Assembly: GCA_030248295.1 (NCBI GenBank)
Contig: JASANH010001724.1
Span: 735,174 to 799,173 of the forward strand
Direction: 5' to 3'
DNA: 64,000 nt
Source: Mesodorylaimus sp. YZB2_4
Lineage: Eukaryota; Nematoda; Enoplea; Dorylaimida; Dorylaimidae
The translations under genes were made by a program, and so were the position numbers. The notes beneath the pieces are model-generated. The model did not search any database. It was not told the DNA's origin and worked only from the letters and a program-made list of their open reading frames with translations. Shown piece by piece: positions 9,170 through 20,629 of the stretch. Position 1 is the stretch's first letter. Each line of letters begins with the position of its first letter.

Positions 9170-12100
9170 CTTTTATAAAAACAGGGCACGGTAAAGTATT
9201 AGCTATAAACTTTTCGAAATGTATGGCTGCGGATATTCTATTTTAACTTCCGTCTTCAAGATATCAAGGCGATTCAAGGCTGGTTGACTCTTTCGTGATT
9301 TTTTTACAAACATTGAAGAAAAATTTTATAATCTAAGGCTTTGTAACGAAAAGAAGTTTTAAATACGAGGACTCTAATCGGTTTGTGATAAAAACTAGAG
9401 TGCTTTGGTTTGAAAGTATAATAGTGTCAATTCAAATCACCCTAATTTCTGTCAGTCCGCCATACGTCAGCAGGTGCCTCACACTATCCTCGATTTGCTG
9501 ACATGAAAAGTATTAGCAATTATTTCGCGGGTACAAAAATGAAAAATAGGAGATCTAAAAGGAGCCTTGTGTCACTAATCAGATTATAAACCGGGTGTAC
9601 ACTTCCTAAAATGAGGTCGTAGGTCATATCTATATCATTGTGATACAGTCGCAGTCATAAAAATCACAGTAGCCAGCCTTGCCATCTGCCACGTTCGACA
9701 TTCACATCTTTTCAACTTCGAATTTATAATTATACTTGGAGCAACGAGCTTAGAAAGCCGGAAGATCCTGTTCTTGTTGAACATGACCAGCTCTACATAC
9801 CCTCGCACTCCGAAAGATGGCAACGCTCAGGATGCTCCTGCTGTTCTGGGAAGATCGGAAAGGTCAAGCTAGTCGTTTACAGAGGAGGTATCACGGAAAC
9901 TAAAAGAATGTACGAATATTCCGTACAATACATACAATATGGACGTTCTCTTAGTAACAAGCCTGGCAGACTTACTGAATTGAAGCTCCTCTTGATGTCG
10001 ATGAAGAAAGAAACATCGAGTGCGTGCGAAAGGGTAAGCTGCACATGAGCCTTTTGTTTGAAGTTTTTCAAAGCGTCAAATGAGCGCCAAAATTGGTTTA
10101 TTGGCTTCGTTCAGTGTCGGGCCCTAATTTCAGAAGATCAATCCATTTTAGCGAGACACGTGATCTAAATCTGTTTTACCTAGTTCATTTCCCGGAAAGC
10201 GTCAACTAATGCATTTTGGTGAGCTAGCCTGCACAGCGTTGTATTTACCGTTTTGTTTTGAAAGTTTTTGAATCCCATATTTTCCACTCGAGTCCAAGTA
10301 TTGTTAGAAATAACCTCAATGTCAAGGTCAGAATTCTGTCAAAACCCTGATTGACCGACTCTTGGTCAAAGTCAGGGTCAAGGTTAGACATTTTTTCGCG
10401 GTCCCGTCAGGTCAAAAAATTTTTTGAGGGGTCGGTCAAGATCAGGGTCAGGTCAGAATTTCTTGCACCCGGTCAGAGTATTCTGACAGCGAAAAAAGGT
10501 AAATTTAGTGAAATGTTGGTGAAAACATTTCCAGCTCCTGCCTTCCTGAGTAGGGATCTGAAAGCAGTTTTACAGTTATGGGTCCCGGCATGTCCTAAAT
10601 TCTAGGACAGTCGTAAGTCATTTCACAATCAGCTTGGTGTCCCACCCAAGGACATCAATCTGTCTTAAGTTTTGGATGACTTCGACCATGTCCTGACACT
10701 TTGTGGTGTCTTTATTTCCCAGCAGCGCTGCCAGGCGCGCCCTTGATCTAGGGCAATTTTGAGCTGACCTTCTAGAGTAATTTTTACGGCAATCTTTAAG
10801 CGTCTTGAGATTTTGCCACTTTGCCTTAGCTCTCTCGGCCCGCAAAAAAAACCATTTTTTTTTCAGCTGAACTAAAATTTTGTCGTCCTCATTCAGAGGC
10901 CAAAAAGGGAAGACAGAGTCCCATCATTATCGTTTTACTCCTTACCAAAGCAAATACATGCGAGAAAAAGTGATCTAACTTGACAGGGGAGGGAGACACA
11001 CTTAAAATTAATCAAGACTCATACGCATTATAAAGTTACTAGCAAGCGTAATCCCATGGTACAGAATCCCGTAAAAAACAGCCGCTATTTGTGGGACTCA
11101 AAATTGTGACTCGGAATAAAAGTTTATTCAGCAAGCAGGAACTAACAGAGCAAATTCCACTTCATAAGAAATCGAACCACGTGCGTGTTCACTTATGCTT
11201 GTACTGCGGCATGTCGAACGTATTTGCCGCATGCTTGACGAAGCATATACGCACACTGATCGCGAATCTGAAGCGACATCCACCAATGGTCACACGAATC
11301 AACAGAATTGTGCATGCTCCACCGACGCGCGCACTTGCGAGCCCAAAATTATACGACGTGGTCAGACAGCATCATGGGAGAAAGCAATAGGTTGGTCCAT
11401 TCTTTGAACATTTGCAGTTTTTTTCAGATAGTCTAAAGTGAAATCCCAGGCTCGATATCGAGGATCAAACGGCTAAAAGCAAGACTGTAATCGTCCTCAT
11501 TATCATCCAACTTCGTACCTACGAATAAAATAACTCGGCTTGCGTCAACAGATGCCTTGCTCAACAGAAGCAATGGCAGGTCGATCAAGGCTAGCAGAAG
11601 ATATGAAGGTCGACCATCATTTCTCCATCGGCCGTAGCAGTAGTTCTAGTTCTATCTAGACATTATGACAGGAATCCGCACCATAACACGTACGGTACAA
11701 CACAGCGTCATTGCACATTTGGATTGCAGGCTATCCGGCGCCCTACGACCTTGGGCTATTGCTTCTATACCACAGCAGCTCGTTGCAGCATCAATCGGTT
11801 ACTTCAACGGACGTCTACTTGGGCGCAGCTAGTGTGCGTCAGCATCGTGACAAGTAAAAGTGCCCCTACACATTTATGTCCGTCCTGGCAAACAGCAGTA
11901 GAGCTGAAGTTTTTCTTATTTCAGTTTGGACAATTTGAAATTCGACGCTGTCGATGACGCATAGATGACAGTTGAATGAGGTGTCATTGTTCTGCCATAT
12001 AGGTTGCAGGAGGGCATTGCGAAGTATCAAGCCCAATTCTACATGGCAGGCGATTTACTGTGTCAGTATGATATACATTAGTACTGTCAACTTGCTCTAG

Positions 12101-12400
12101 CTATGTATTATAAATCATGCCGAAAATTTCGAAAAAAAATTGAAAAAGGTGTGTCGCAGGTTTTTTCTTTATGACCGCATAGCAAACAACTGCTGTATGT
12201 TCCCGCTGCCCTGCGCGCGTTTCGTCCGTTTATTTTCGAGTGTTTGATAAAAGTAGTGTTTTCTATGTTTGACCATCAAATTGTAAAATGTCCACGCGAA
12301 ATTGCTTCGTAAAGTTTTACACAGCTCCGTTCGTATTTGTCGAGCATGGTTTTCTGATTTCTGTTTGGGCACTTTATTCGTATAATTATACCTGTTTGGG
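9170..12400. other. Intergenic; no gene supported
   Basis: A 3.2 kb stretch with only short frames. At 10315-10485 there are many copies of GGTCAGG/GTCAAGGTCA words in both orientations, probably a decayed repeat. A frame at 11091-11390 contains a few Cys and His residues but does not fit a zinc finger pattern. Nothing else is recognised. Confidence 0.4.
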
Positions 12401-12599
12401 TCATGTAAGTGCTCGGGTATGAGTAAAATATGGTATGGTATGACGTGGAATACATTTTCAAACTGGAATGAAGTTGCACATTTTGCTCACTTGCGTATGA
12501 GTGACCGCAAAAATTTAAACAGAGTCAGGCCTGCTGACGATGAGCTCAACTTGGTTCGTATAGGCCAGACTGGCTCTTGTCACGGTGTGACTCTAGGCT

Positions 12600-13560
12600 T
12601 CAGATGTTCTTCATAGCATCAGCATTCAATATGTGAGGACTCACTTGAATATGGGTGCTGCAGATGGTCCCAAACGGAAAAGCAACAGGGTTTATGTGAC
12701 GAGCTGGAGCGCGCCCAAAAGTTTGCTGCAAGGTCTGTGAGGCATGTATGCATTAACCTGCACATGTCAGTGCACCAGTTCAGAGAGCTGGTCTGCCTCT
12801 CCTAGGTCAGGGCCAGGCACGAGGCCGAGAGTGATAGCGAGGCCGAGTGACTGGCTTGGTTTGCAGGAATAGGGCGGCGACTGGTATTGAGTTCCTGGTC
12901 TGAATTGCACTCTGGGCAATTTGGGCTCAGGAAGGACTATCAGAACCTCCGTCAGGACCGACACGTGTGACCGCCCTCTGTGAGGCTGAAAGGCCCTTGT
13001 GTGTGTGTCTGGCAATAAACAATACACGAGGTGTCGTGGGCTACGTCGGTTCGTTCCAGTTGCTGAAGGCCGTTCACTGGCTTGCCCTAGGTTGCCTCGG
13101 GATAGGCCAAGGATTTCATCTGTCAGCAAAGACTGGCGGCAATCCAGCTTTGAGGAAATGCGGCCACAAGTTCAATGGCCTTCCCTCGCTGAACGACGAA
13201 AGATGATCAAGTTACGAACCTTTTACAAATTTTACCATGGAATGCAAGTGTATCCAAGCACTCGTTTTATTCACGAAGCGGAATTGAGCAGGCGAAGCTC
13301 CAGGACCCCAACGGCATCAGCTCGAGATTACCAACCCAGGAACTGAAGCATACAAACAATCATTCGAATACATAGCAATGATATTCGATATGAAATGGCT
13401 TTTATTTCATCTTCATGTCTTATAATGCATATTTCATGACGATTTCAAGATTCCTCATGACTTTTATTATATATTATTATATTTTGTAAAGCCCCTTTGA
13501 AGTGCATAGAAACGTGCTTGGGTGACGTAGAATAGCATAGCATAGCATAGGTGCAGCCCG
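12600..13560 (+). mobile_element. CR1-like LINE, 3' remnant (copy 1)
   Basis: Across interrupted frames the sequence shows the C-terminal part of a non-LTR reverse transcriptase protein. At 12650-12740 is SLEYG...LCDELERAQKFAARSV, the usual 'LEYG...LERVQ' tail of RT. At 13180-13260 it reads WPSLAERRKM..L..FYKFYHG. The same block recurs at 34400-34480 and, on the minus strand, at 42350-42500. The element ends in a short tandem repeat, 'atagcatagcatagcatag' near 13530-13548, as LINE tails of this type often do. Several frame breaks make it inactive. The RT catalytic domain is absent. Confidence 0.65.
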
Positions 13561-13830
13561 TGCAGGTGGGCGTGGGAGAGTGTGGCTGACCGAAGTCGGC
13601 GGGACATAAACTCCAACTAGAGCAGACAAGTCTTGTGACTATATTTTTAGCTGAAACATCAACCCAAGAGGTTGAGGTCACCCAGGCAGGGGAGAGTATC
13701 GACTTCTCTCTCCCACTCGCCATGGCCTACCAGGCGGGGGGTTTACATAGGCTCGCGAACGGTTCATGATGAGAACCAGTCGGGTTTACGATTAGGCTGG
13801 ATAAGTTTAAGATCGGACCTGTGCGATATC
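13555..13830 (+). repeat. Composite SINE body fragment
   Basis: Shares 'gaccgaagtcggcgg', 'gagcagacaagtctt' and 'gctgaaacatcaaccc...ggttga' with 15825-15990 and 37550-37730. The CATCAACC/GGTTGA pair forms a conserved small hairpin, followed by a 'gccatggcctaccaggcggggggttt' terminal block matching 'gccatggactaccagctggggggttt' at 37700. Confidence 0.65.
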
Positions 13831-14390
13831 GACCCAACTTATAGGCTAGCACGAGATGTGATAGATCCTAATCCATCCCGTTTTAGGATTCGCCGCGGCA
13901 AAAGGCCAACTAAAACTCCTCCATTTATTGCTATCCATGACTCTGCTGACCCTGTGACCCCCCAACGAACCAACAGTCCACGCCTGGCATTATCATATCT
14001 TTATATGAGAGACTAGACTCGTACTGACGAGCTCATCTTATCAGATGCTCGCTATGCCATCGCATATGGGTACTCGAAAAAGTTATTATTAGCTCTAAAG
14101 GTGCCATTAGTCACGATGGCTAGGACTTCCTGGTTTTGTTCTTTCACTGCATAAAGAGGCTTCCTGTTTTCAATATCATATTAGAGTTTATTTTCGAGGA
14201 CACGCTGTCGCTCATACTTTGTTTACAAAAGCATATAGAAAATCCCTCCGCGCGCACTCAGGCGTTTTTCTTTTTCACTTCTTCTCTAGTTTGCGCAGGA
14301 CATAGTCTTAGCACCTTCCACTCAATAGAAGTCCTCGGCTGAACCCTGCAATTAGGTATACCAAACGTTTTCGGGAACATGGTTTTCAGG
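13830..14390. other. No gene seen
   Basis: No coding frame with recognisable similarity and no repeat match. A pyrimidine-rich stretch at 14260-14290 lies downstream (minus strand) of the truncated receptor exon. Confidence 0.45.
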
Positions 14391-14396
14391 AATACA

Positions 14397-14786
14397 TTAC
14401 TCTTTGCACTGGTGCTTATGCATCTGAATCGAAATCCACCGGCTGAACGCGATGAACACGAACAGCACGACACTCGCATACCAGGCGCTGACTCCGACAA
14501 ATGATACGATCCGATGGACGACTGGATGTTGGAGCCCGATGAGCCTTGTGATGCCAGCATACAGGGCGATGGCGACTAGCTCCATTGCGTGTGCTATGCT
14601 CTGACTGATGACACATTAATAGATGGGATTGCTCAATACTTTGTCCACCGAGATCAGGTAGACGCACGTAAATTGAAGGCAAATAAAAGCAACTACAGTG
14701 CAGATATAGAACGAACCAACCGCAAGTGAAACGTATTTAGTTCCCGAAGATGACATGGAGTAGTTGAGCGTCGAGTTTTCCGACAT
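14397..14786 (-). pseudogene. 7TM receptor, exon 1 only, with in-frame stop (cluster member 5)
   Basis: A copy of exon 1 of the receptor subfamily, starting MSENSTLNYS at 14786. The codon aligned with Lys in the conserved NPTYKFVISQ segment is TAA here (14618-14616), an in-frame nonsense mutation. Beyond it the frame continues unbroken through TM2 and TM3 to FVFIAFSRWISI. The last residues diverge, the splice donor is lost, and no exon 2 follows. It is therefore a truncated, nonsense-bearing copy. Confidence 0.8.
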
Positions 14787-14829
14787 GGCAGAAATTTTAT
14801 TTGCTAAACAGGTGTGAAAATGCAATCGG

Positions 14830-15660
14830 GAACAAAGTTGATCTCTAGTGCTGTCGCGAATACTCTACGTCGAATAGCATTTCTTGAACAGAGAATGCTC
14901 AGAATACTTGCGTGTAGGGTCGAGAGGACAGATTATCTGAGAAGACAAACCCCCCAACAGTCTTGTACGCCAGGCGGCAGCCGATCCTCCCCTCGTCTTT
15001 TTCTGGCCAGCAAACGAGGAGAGACTTAAGGGAAGAGTTCTGGAACTCGGGTCCCCTCGCAGAGCGCGGGTTCGGTACAGTTATCTGAGAGGGTAACCGC
15101 TGACAAGGTGGTATAGCGAGGCAAGAATGGACTAGATGTCAGTTTGATTGTCGCTTTTAGAGCAGACGCACACGCAAGCATGAAACAAAATCTCGGTAAG
15201 CACGTAGAAGTTAGTATCATTTTCTTGGTCACTGTCGACTTCCAGATTTTGTATCCTCCATCCTCAGAGTATATGGGAGAGTTCTTACGAGAAAGTTCGC
15301 TCCGTTCTCTTAGATGTCATTTTTACTGAACTTAAATACGAGTCCAAGTCTTTGAACTTACTCAGTCAGTCCTAAAATGCTCCTGTGCTCCTGCGTCCGT
15401 TTCTGTCTTCAGGGCAAAAGGGATTTCAGAGCTTTAGATTTTAAACAATAGGCTCTATGTGCCGGATAAGCATGTTTTACAGTGCGTGTAAAACGGCGAT
15501 AAACTGTACCAGGAAGAATGGGGAGATGTTTACTGGCATGGTTTTTGCACTCGTACGGGTAATAATAGGAGGGGTGCATCAGGTTGTCACGCGCCCTCAC
15601 TAATGATAATGTCTGCCTGATTACTTTCTCGTATAGGATCTGTATTGAGGCCACTTGACG
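14830..15660. other. No gene supported
   Basis: Frames on both strands up to about 90 codons, none with recognisable domains, conserved starts or splice structure. Confidence 0.4.
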
Positions 15661-15664
15661 AAAC

Positions 15665-15795
15665 TTTTGGCATGTCATGTCGTACTTTATTCATAGCCAA
15701 GCGTGTGCAGCGCAATCGAGGGCCAAAGAGCATGATTATTTGACATCCAATTTTCACCTACTTTCCATTGTAAGCCGGTACCTCAGCGTGAGAGG
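15665..15795 (-). repeat. tRNA-derived SINE T1, degraded copy
   Basis: Matches 47015-47180 in the blocks 'catgtcatgtcgtactttattcatagccaagc' and 'gcgtgagaggcaga'. The promoter-like box B part is lost here. Confidence 0.55.
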
Positions 15796-15824
15796 CAGAT
15801 GCCAAATTCACCTGGCAACTGTAA

Positions 15825-15990
15825 CCAAGCCTGGCAGGCGTAGGAGGTAGGGGCCCGACCGAAGTCGGCGAAACAAGAACTCCGACTGGAGCAGGTAAGT
15901 CTTGAGACCCCCCCCCCGTGGCGATTACTGTCACCCACTTGCCATTGCCTACGAGGCAGGGGGCTCAACCACGAGGTACTGTATTTCCAG
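15825..15990 (+). repeat. Composite SINE body fragment
   Basis: Shares 'aagcctggcaggcgtaggagg', 'ccgaccgaagtcggcg' and 'gagcaggtaagtctt' with 37550-37625 and 13560-13640. The segment GACCGAAGTCGGC is itself a small hairpin. Confidence 0.65.
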
Positions 15991-16480
15991 CGCAGGCTCT
16001 CCCTCAAAGGACAATTCTGTCGAGAGTGTGGCCGATTCGCGGCAGGGCAACTAGGACTACAAGTACGTCCAAGTGCATCGAATACGTTTAGCACTCGATG
16101 TTAATTGCTATTGCTGTACCCGCTAGAAATAGGAGCTTGCAATTCGAGCTATCGTTAGTTTGGTCCAGTGGAATAATCGAGAAGCAGTTGCCCGTATTTC
16201 CTGTGCCTGCTGGTGATAACTGTATTTTATGGCGGCTGTGTTGTGGGCTTTTGAGCTGGCTAGGGGCTTTTGAGCAAACGAACGCAAAGATGACACAACG
16301 CAAAAACAATTGATGAAGCCAGCCACCGCTCAAAAAAATTTAGCTTCATGCACTGCCCAGTGCAGCCAAGTAAGACATCACCAAAGCGGAATTACCTTTT
16401 CCCGTTTTCTCAACCCGTTCCTTACAACGTTAAACGCGCGCGTAGCCATAAAAGCAGTAAATCTCACCTGTAAAAACTTG
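15990..16480. other. No gene supported
   Basis: Short overlapping frames on both strands; no recognisable product or repeat. Confidence 0.4.
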
Positions 16481-16645
16481 AAAAAATCCAGTTTTTGAAA
16501 ACTTGATTTTTCCAAACTCACTTTTTTGATCTTGAAAAAAATCAAGCTAGAAACTTTAGTGTTTCAAAAATTTTTTCAAGTCTATCTGCGTGTTTCAAAC
16601 TGAAAAAATCAAGATTGAGAAAAATCTTGATTTTGTCACTTGTAG
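16480..16645. repeat. AT-rich inverted repeats (AAAATCAAG/CTTGATTTT)
   Basis: CTTGATTTT and its complement recur at least six times. The clearest hairpin is at 16605-16636, with 12-nt arms AAAATCAAGATT / AATCTTGATTTT. Probably a degenerate MITE or foldback element. Confidence 0.55.
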
Positions 16646-16649
16646 TACA

Positions 16650-17480
16650 CCGTAGAAACACCAGCGCCAGCTACTTTCGATAGTCGATAACTCAAGAATG
16701 TCTTCTGAACCAAAAAAGTTGATTTTTCGCAAGCTTTGCACGATAATTCACATCTGCAACCGTGTCAATTTTTATAGAAGTCCGTCCAGTACCTGACGAG
16801 CGATGGATTAAAAAAGCCAAAATAAAGACTATTTTTAGGAGCAGCTTTTCAGAAATTGAATTTAAAAAAATGACTGTCAAAAGACAGAGTCTGAAAGTTT
16901 CAGCTTTAAGAAAAAGCTAAAATTTACAACTGTAGGACCTCTGGTTGTTGATCTAGGCACATGTTGTCTCCTCCTCCTCCTCCTCCTCGTCTTCTCCCTC
17001 CTGAGCAGGAAATTAGCGTTGTGCGTCTGGTGGGCTGGTCTAAGGTGCCTGCTGATAGGAAACCCGTAGAATGTGTATCCGTATACATTGACGCCCACAA
17101 AACGGGGGGGGGGGGCAAAGGTGTAGCTCTTCTTTTTTAATCGTATGTATCTTTTATGACATCTGTCAAGATTTTCTATTGCCCAGAATTTTTCTTCGGC
17201 TCAGCACGTGTGAATGTGAAAGTTGAATGCTCTACTTATCCAAATTTCATATTCACACGAGTATCTGATTCATCACAGCGCGAAAACGAAAACTAAACAT
17301 GTCTCAGCCACAATCGCCTAAAGGCAGTCAGCATCGTCACGCCACAGCTGGCGCCAACTTAAAAAAACATTCTTTTTTTCTATGTGTTATGCGAAAGGAT
17401 CTCTGTCTCGTTAGTCTCACGGCCAGGAAAGCACTACGGCTGACTCATTAGTCGAACGCAACTGTCAAGAAACGGAATAA
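16650..17480. other. Intergenic region upstream of the NERD-helicase gene
   Basis: Contains a CCTCCT microsatellite-like tract near 16969-16988 and a G run at 17104-17115. No gene recognised. Frames over the CT-rich tract are compositional. Confidence 0.45.
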
Positions 17481-17570
17481 AATATTGATTAGCGCAGATG
17501 CGCATGACTCAGCTTGGCGCAAGAATGTCTCGCGGTGAATATTCGAATGCTCCCTTTTCCTATAAAAGAC

Positions 17571-17577
17571 TCACAGC
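17571..17577 (+). promoter_or_regulatory. TATA box of the NERD-helicase gene
   Basis: TATAAAA lies 34 nt upstream of the ATG at 17611 (end of box to start codon). A start of transcription 25-30 nt downstream would leave a 5' leader of about 10 nt, unusually short. The spacing is seen directly; function is inferred. Confidence 0.55.
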
Positions 17578-17610
17578 CAGACTAACAGACACACAGTTTA
17601 GACGCTCAAC

Positions 17611-20118
17611 ATGTCGAAAGACGCTCAAACTCAACTTTGTTGGACTGGACCTGGTCAGTACAGCGATCACTTGGAGTCGTGTGCTGACGATTATATCAAA
17701 GCCCTATATCCAAATTTGGATAAAGAAACTTATTTCATTCCAAATTTCCTCCAGCCAAAATATAAAGGAGCATGGGAGCAGGGAGAAGAGAATGAGAATC
17801 CGACGGACCCAGTTAGTGGTGCAATGAAAGGATTCAGCAGCGAGCAGCAAGTGTTCCACTTTTTGAAAGAATTCAGTCAACTGTATCCGCAAATAATGGT
17901 GGTTTTTAGTGAATTTGAATGCAACAAAGTTTGGTCGTGGCTGCGGAACTTTGAAAAAGAGAACAAATATTTGGACGAAGTGGATCAGAGAGGTCAAGAA
18001 ATTGATACACTAATTATTCATAAACACTTGGGTATTTTCCTTATTGAGACAAAAAATAAAAAGAAGAGAAACTCTTGTCAACAGCTCCAGGAAAAAGCGA
18101 ATCTATTGAAAAAATGTCATTACTTTTCTTCAGATTTAAAGAATTGTTTCCCCAATGTCACTTCATTTCATTTCTTTCCAAGTATTGACTTGCCAAATTC
18201 CATGGATCATATTTGCGAAACATGCAAAAATTACATTTTGGACAAATCGTTTATAGACAATCCAGAAAAATTTTTACAATGGTGGAATAAAATAGAAATC
18301 GAAGTGAAAGCGAAACCAGAAATCGAAAAGACAAATGCTCTGGTGCATAAAACTATTTTACCTCGCCTAATTCTCTCCCAGAATACTGTTCAAGCATTTG
18401 AAAAAGTGGCTCATGCCATTGTGAAACAGGATTGGCTTGCAGATATCGTCAAAAAATTTCAAATAAATTGTCATGAGACAAAAGAAAATTCGTCTAATTC
18501 CAGCAATGTCCAGTCGACAATGCCAGAATCAATAATGGATGAGTCAGAAATCAACCGGCCTCTTGGAGTGCCCAAACGCCATGTGCTGACCAATGTCCTC
18601 AAATTCTTGAACGAGGAACAACTGCTGGTTTGGTACGGGTCAAATTGGCAATGCATATCGGGTCCGCCGGGCAGTGGAAAAACCATATTGCTGCGGCATA
18701 GAGCATTGGAGTTGCTAAAACATGGAGAAAATGTTCTGGTCATAACAACTTATCCAATAAGCTTAGAATATAAGAAATTTTTTTCGAATAATCAAGATCA
18801 ATTCAACAACTCTTCAAAAACAGGAAAACCACCGGAATGGCGCATATTATATTTTACGGCAGCTGGAAATCACATTGATCCGAGTAACGACTGCAAACTG
18901 CACGCACCTTTGTATTCGGTAGAGCAACTGGATTGGATAATCCCATATTTGAAACGCAGTGGGACATTCAGTGTGTTCATTGACGAAGTTCAGGGGTCCA
19001 GGGCAGTCCCCTATAGAAAAGGGGAGCGATACTCATTCTCCATCAGACTAACTGATGTCGACCAAAAATTGAGAAGTTTACAGCCAAATATTTATTGGAT
19101 AGCTGTTGGCCTGGAAAGTTATTCGTCGGTGAATGAAGCTATTTCTCAAATTGATAAGAAATATCGAATAACTGAACAACATAAACGTGCGAGAATAAAG
19201 CATTGCATGCGTTGCAGCAAATCCATTTTCGATGTCGTCTTCTCCGTTCATTCATATTTTAGAAAACGCATCGAAGAAGGATGCCGATTGGAGCAATATT
19301 TAGAACGTATCCAAGATGAGGACAAGAGCCAATTGGTCCTTGGTCATAATGTTATTGGACCAGAAGTTGAGCATTATCACGAATCTAATACTTTATACGA
19401 AGCTACCAAAAAAGCGATTTCCAAAATTGATGAGCTCCTATCAACAAAAAACTTAATGGTTTCTCGGCAACTCGGAATCCCTGTCAAACGTCGCGTGAAT
19501 TATGTCTATGATCCGATGAAAACGTTGATTGTTTTTAAAATGCACGCTTCAGATACGACGGAAGTTTTGAAAGTTATAAAATGGACTCTGAAGAAATTAC
19601 ATAAGAAACATATTCCCGCTTTTTTCCTAAGCGATTATGGACAAGGCGCTGAGGGGATTACTGTAGCCAGCTACGATAGTTACTGCGATTTCTATTCATT
19701 CGAATGGCATACTGTCATCATGGTGGGACAGGCGCATTGTTTTCTGTACAAAGACAAAGTTGTGTTAACTCGCGCCATCGTGCAGTTGATTTGGATCGAC
19801 TATAAAACACTGGAATGGAAGTGTCCCGAAGAGTCTGAATGTACAGGGTCAGTCATGGCGACTCTACGATTGCAAGAAACGCGTTTCTGCGAGCATATGC
19901 TTCGGATTGGACTGTTAGAAACCCAGGAATCGTGCTGTCCAAATAAGCAAAGTGCGTCTTTAAACACAAAATCATTTTTCGAGCTGACGGAACTGTTCAA
20001 AAAGCCATTCCACTTAACTTTGGCAAAGAGATTTTTGGCTGTACTCAGTACTGATCTTGAGCAAAGGGATGAAGAGGTAAGGACCTTTTATTTGAAGGTA
20101 GGCGGAGTCGCACTCTAA
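17611..20118 (+). CDS. NERD-domain superfamily-1 helicase-like protein
   Basis: A single open frame of 835 codons from an ATG behind a TATA box. Residues about 85-175 form a nuclease-related (NERD) domain: G-Q-E-I-D132 followed by G-I-F-L-I-E146-T-K148, the D...ExK arrangement of that restriction-endonuclease-like fold. Residues about 325-730 form a UvrD/SF1-type helicase core: a Q-motif-like LNEEQ, Walker A GPPGSGKT (351-358), Walker B FIDEVQ (456-461), a motif-V-like ITVASYDSYCDFYSFEWHTVIMVG region near 683-706, and motif VI LTRA (719-722). The C-terminal 100 residues are unrecognised. NERD-helicase fusions are best known from prokaryotes; their role is poorly defined and presumed to be DNA processing. 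The absence of introns contrasts with the multi-exon importin-like, Tudor and 59-kb genes. A donor-like gag|gtaagg at about 20075 means the true C terminus could be spliced. Horizontal or viral origin is possible, not shown. Confidence 0.8.
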   Translation: MSKDAQTQLCWTGPGQYSDHLESCADDYIKALYPNLDKETYFIPNFLQPKYKGAWEQGEENENPTDPVSGAMKGFSSEQQVFHFLKEFSQLYPQIMVVFSEFECNKVWSWLRNFEKENKYLDEVDQRGQEIDTLIIHKHLGIFLIETKNKKKRNSCQQLQEKANLLKKCHYFSSDLKNCFPNVTSFHFFPSIDLPNSMDHICETCKNYILDKSFIDNPEKFLQWWNKIEIEVKAKPEIEKTNALVHKTILPRLILSQNTVQAFEKVAHAIVKQDWLADIVKKFQINCHETKENSSNSSNVQSTMPESIMDESEINRPLGVPKRHVLTNVLKFLNEEQLLVWYGSNWQCISGPPGSGKTILLRHRALELLKHGENVLVITTYPISLEYKKFFSNNQDQFNNSSKTGKPPEWRILYFTAAGNHIDPSNDCKLHAPLYSVEQLDWIIPYLKRSGTFSVFIDEVQGSRAVPYRKGERYSFSIRLTDVDQKLRSLQPNIYWIAVGLESYSSVNEAISQIDKKYRITEQHKRARIKHCMRCSKSIFDVVFSVHSYFRKRIEEGCRLEQYLERIQDEDKSQLVLGHNVIGPEVEHYHESNTLYEATKKAISKIDELLSTKNLMVSRQLGIPVKRRVNYVYDPMKTLIVFKMHASDTTEVLKVIKWTLKKLHKKHIPAFFLSDYGQGAEGITVASYDSYCDFYSFEWHTVIMVGQAHCFLYKDKVVLTRAIVQLIWIDYKTLEWKCPEESECTGSVMATLRLQETRFCEHMLRIGLLETQESCCPNKQSASLNTKSFFELTELFKKPFHLTLAKRFLAVLSTDLEQRDEEVRTFYLKVGGVAL

Positions 20119-20119
20119 T

Positions 20120-20410
20120 CGTAAGTTTGTCGTACCCCCACGATTAGGCGCGTACTACATCCATATTCATATTACATTTTATTTCCAAAAAAGTCTGCTA
20201 TGACAGACTCGAAACTTTTAGACCCCAATGCACACAGTGGAACCAGGGCTTAGGATGGCCGGTCTACTCGGCCACAAGAAAAAGGAGAGGAGGTGCCCCA
20301 ACATGCTAGGCATTGCACACAGCGTGTAATTGCTCGCACACACATGCTGTATGTATGCATTGCGATGTCGGCATCCAAGCCACAAAGCCTGCCCAGATTC
20401 CCTAAAATAT
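20120..20410. other. No gene seen
   Basis: 3' flank of the helicase gene; no clear AATAAA close to the stop. No recognisable element. Confidence 0.4.
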
Positions 20411-20411
20411 A

Positions 20412-20625
20412 GGTTCCACCGTGGATTCCATATGGAATCCACGTGCAAATCTCTATTCCTCCATGGAGATCCACACGGCTGTCCACATGGAATCCACCAT
20501 GGAACAGCTGGTTTTCCACGTGGATCCTCAATGGAAATGACGAATATCCGCATGGATCCAACGAAGAACCATGGGGAATCCACATGGAATTGGTAACATT
20601 CCGTTTGGATCCATGGTGGTGCTCA
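20412..20625. repeat. GGATCCA/GGAATCCAC palindrome-rich array, copy 1
   Basis: A degenerate array in which TGGATCCA-, CCATGGA- and GGAATCCAC-type words recur every 10-25 nt in both orientations. The same word set makes up 22865-23100. Frames reading W-I-P-H-G repeats in either strand are a by-product of the array, not evidence of protein. Confidence 0.7.
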
Positions 20626-20629
20626 CTGT

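Noticed and set aside
11091-11407. Zinc finger gene
   Set aside because: Cys and His spacing does not fit C2H2 or other finger patterns, and no flanking exon structure is present.
17281-17300. GAAAACGAAAACT resembling a vertebrate interferon-response element upstream of the NERD-helicase gene
   Set aside because: Nematodes are not known to have the interferon regulatory system and the word is short enough to occur by chance.
17537-17544. GAATATTC as half of a heat-shock element near the TATA box
   Set aside because: No third pentamer in register; too short to support.
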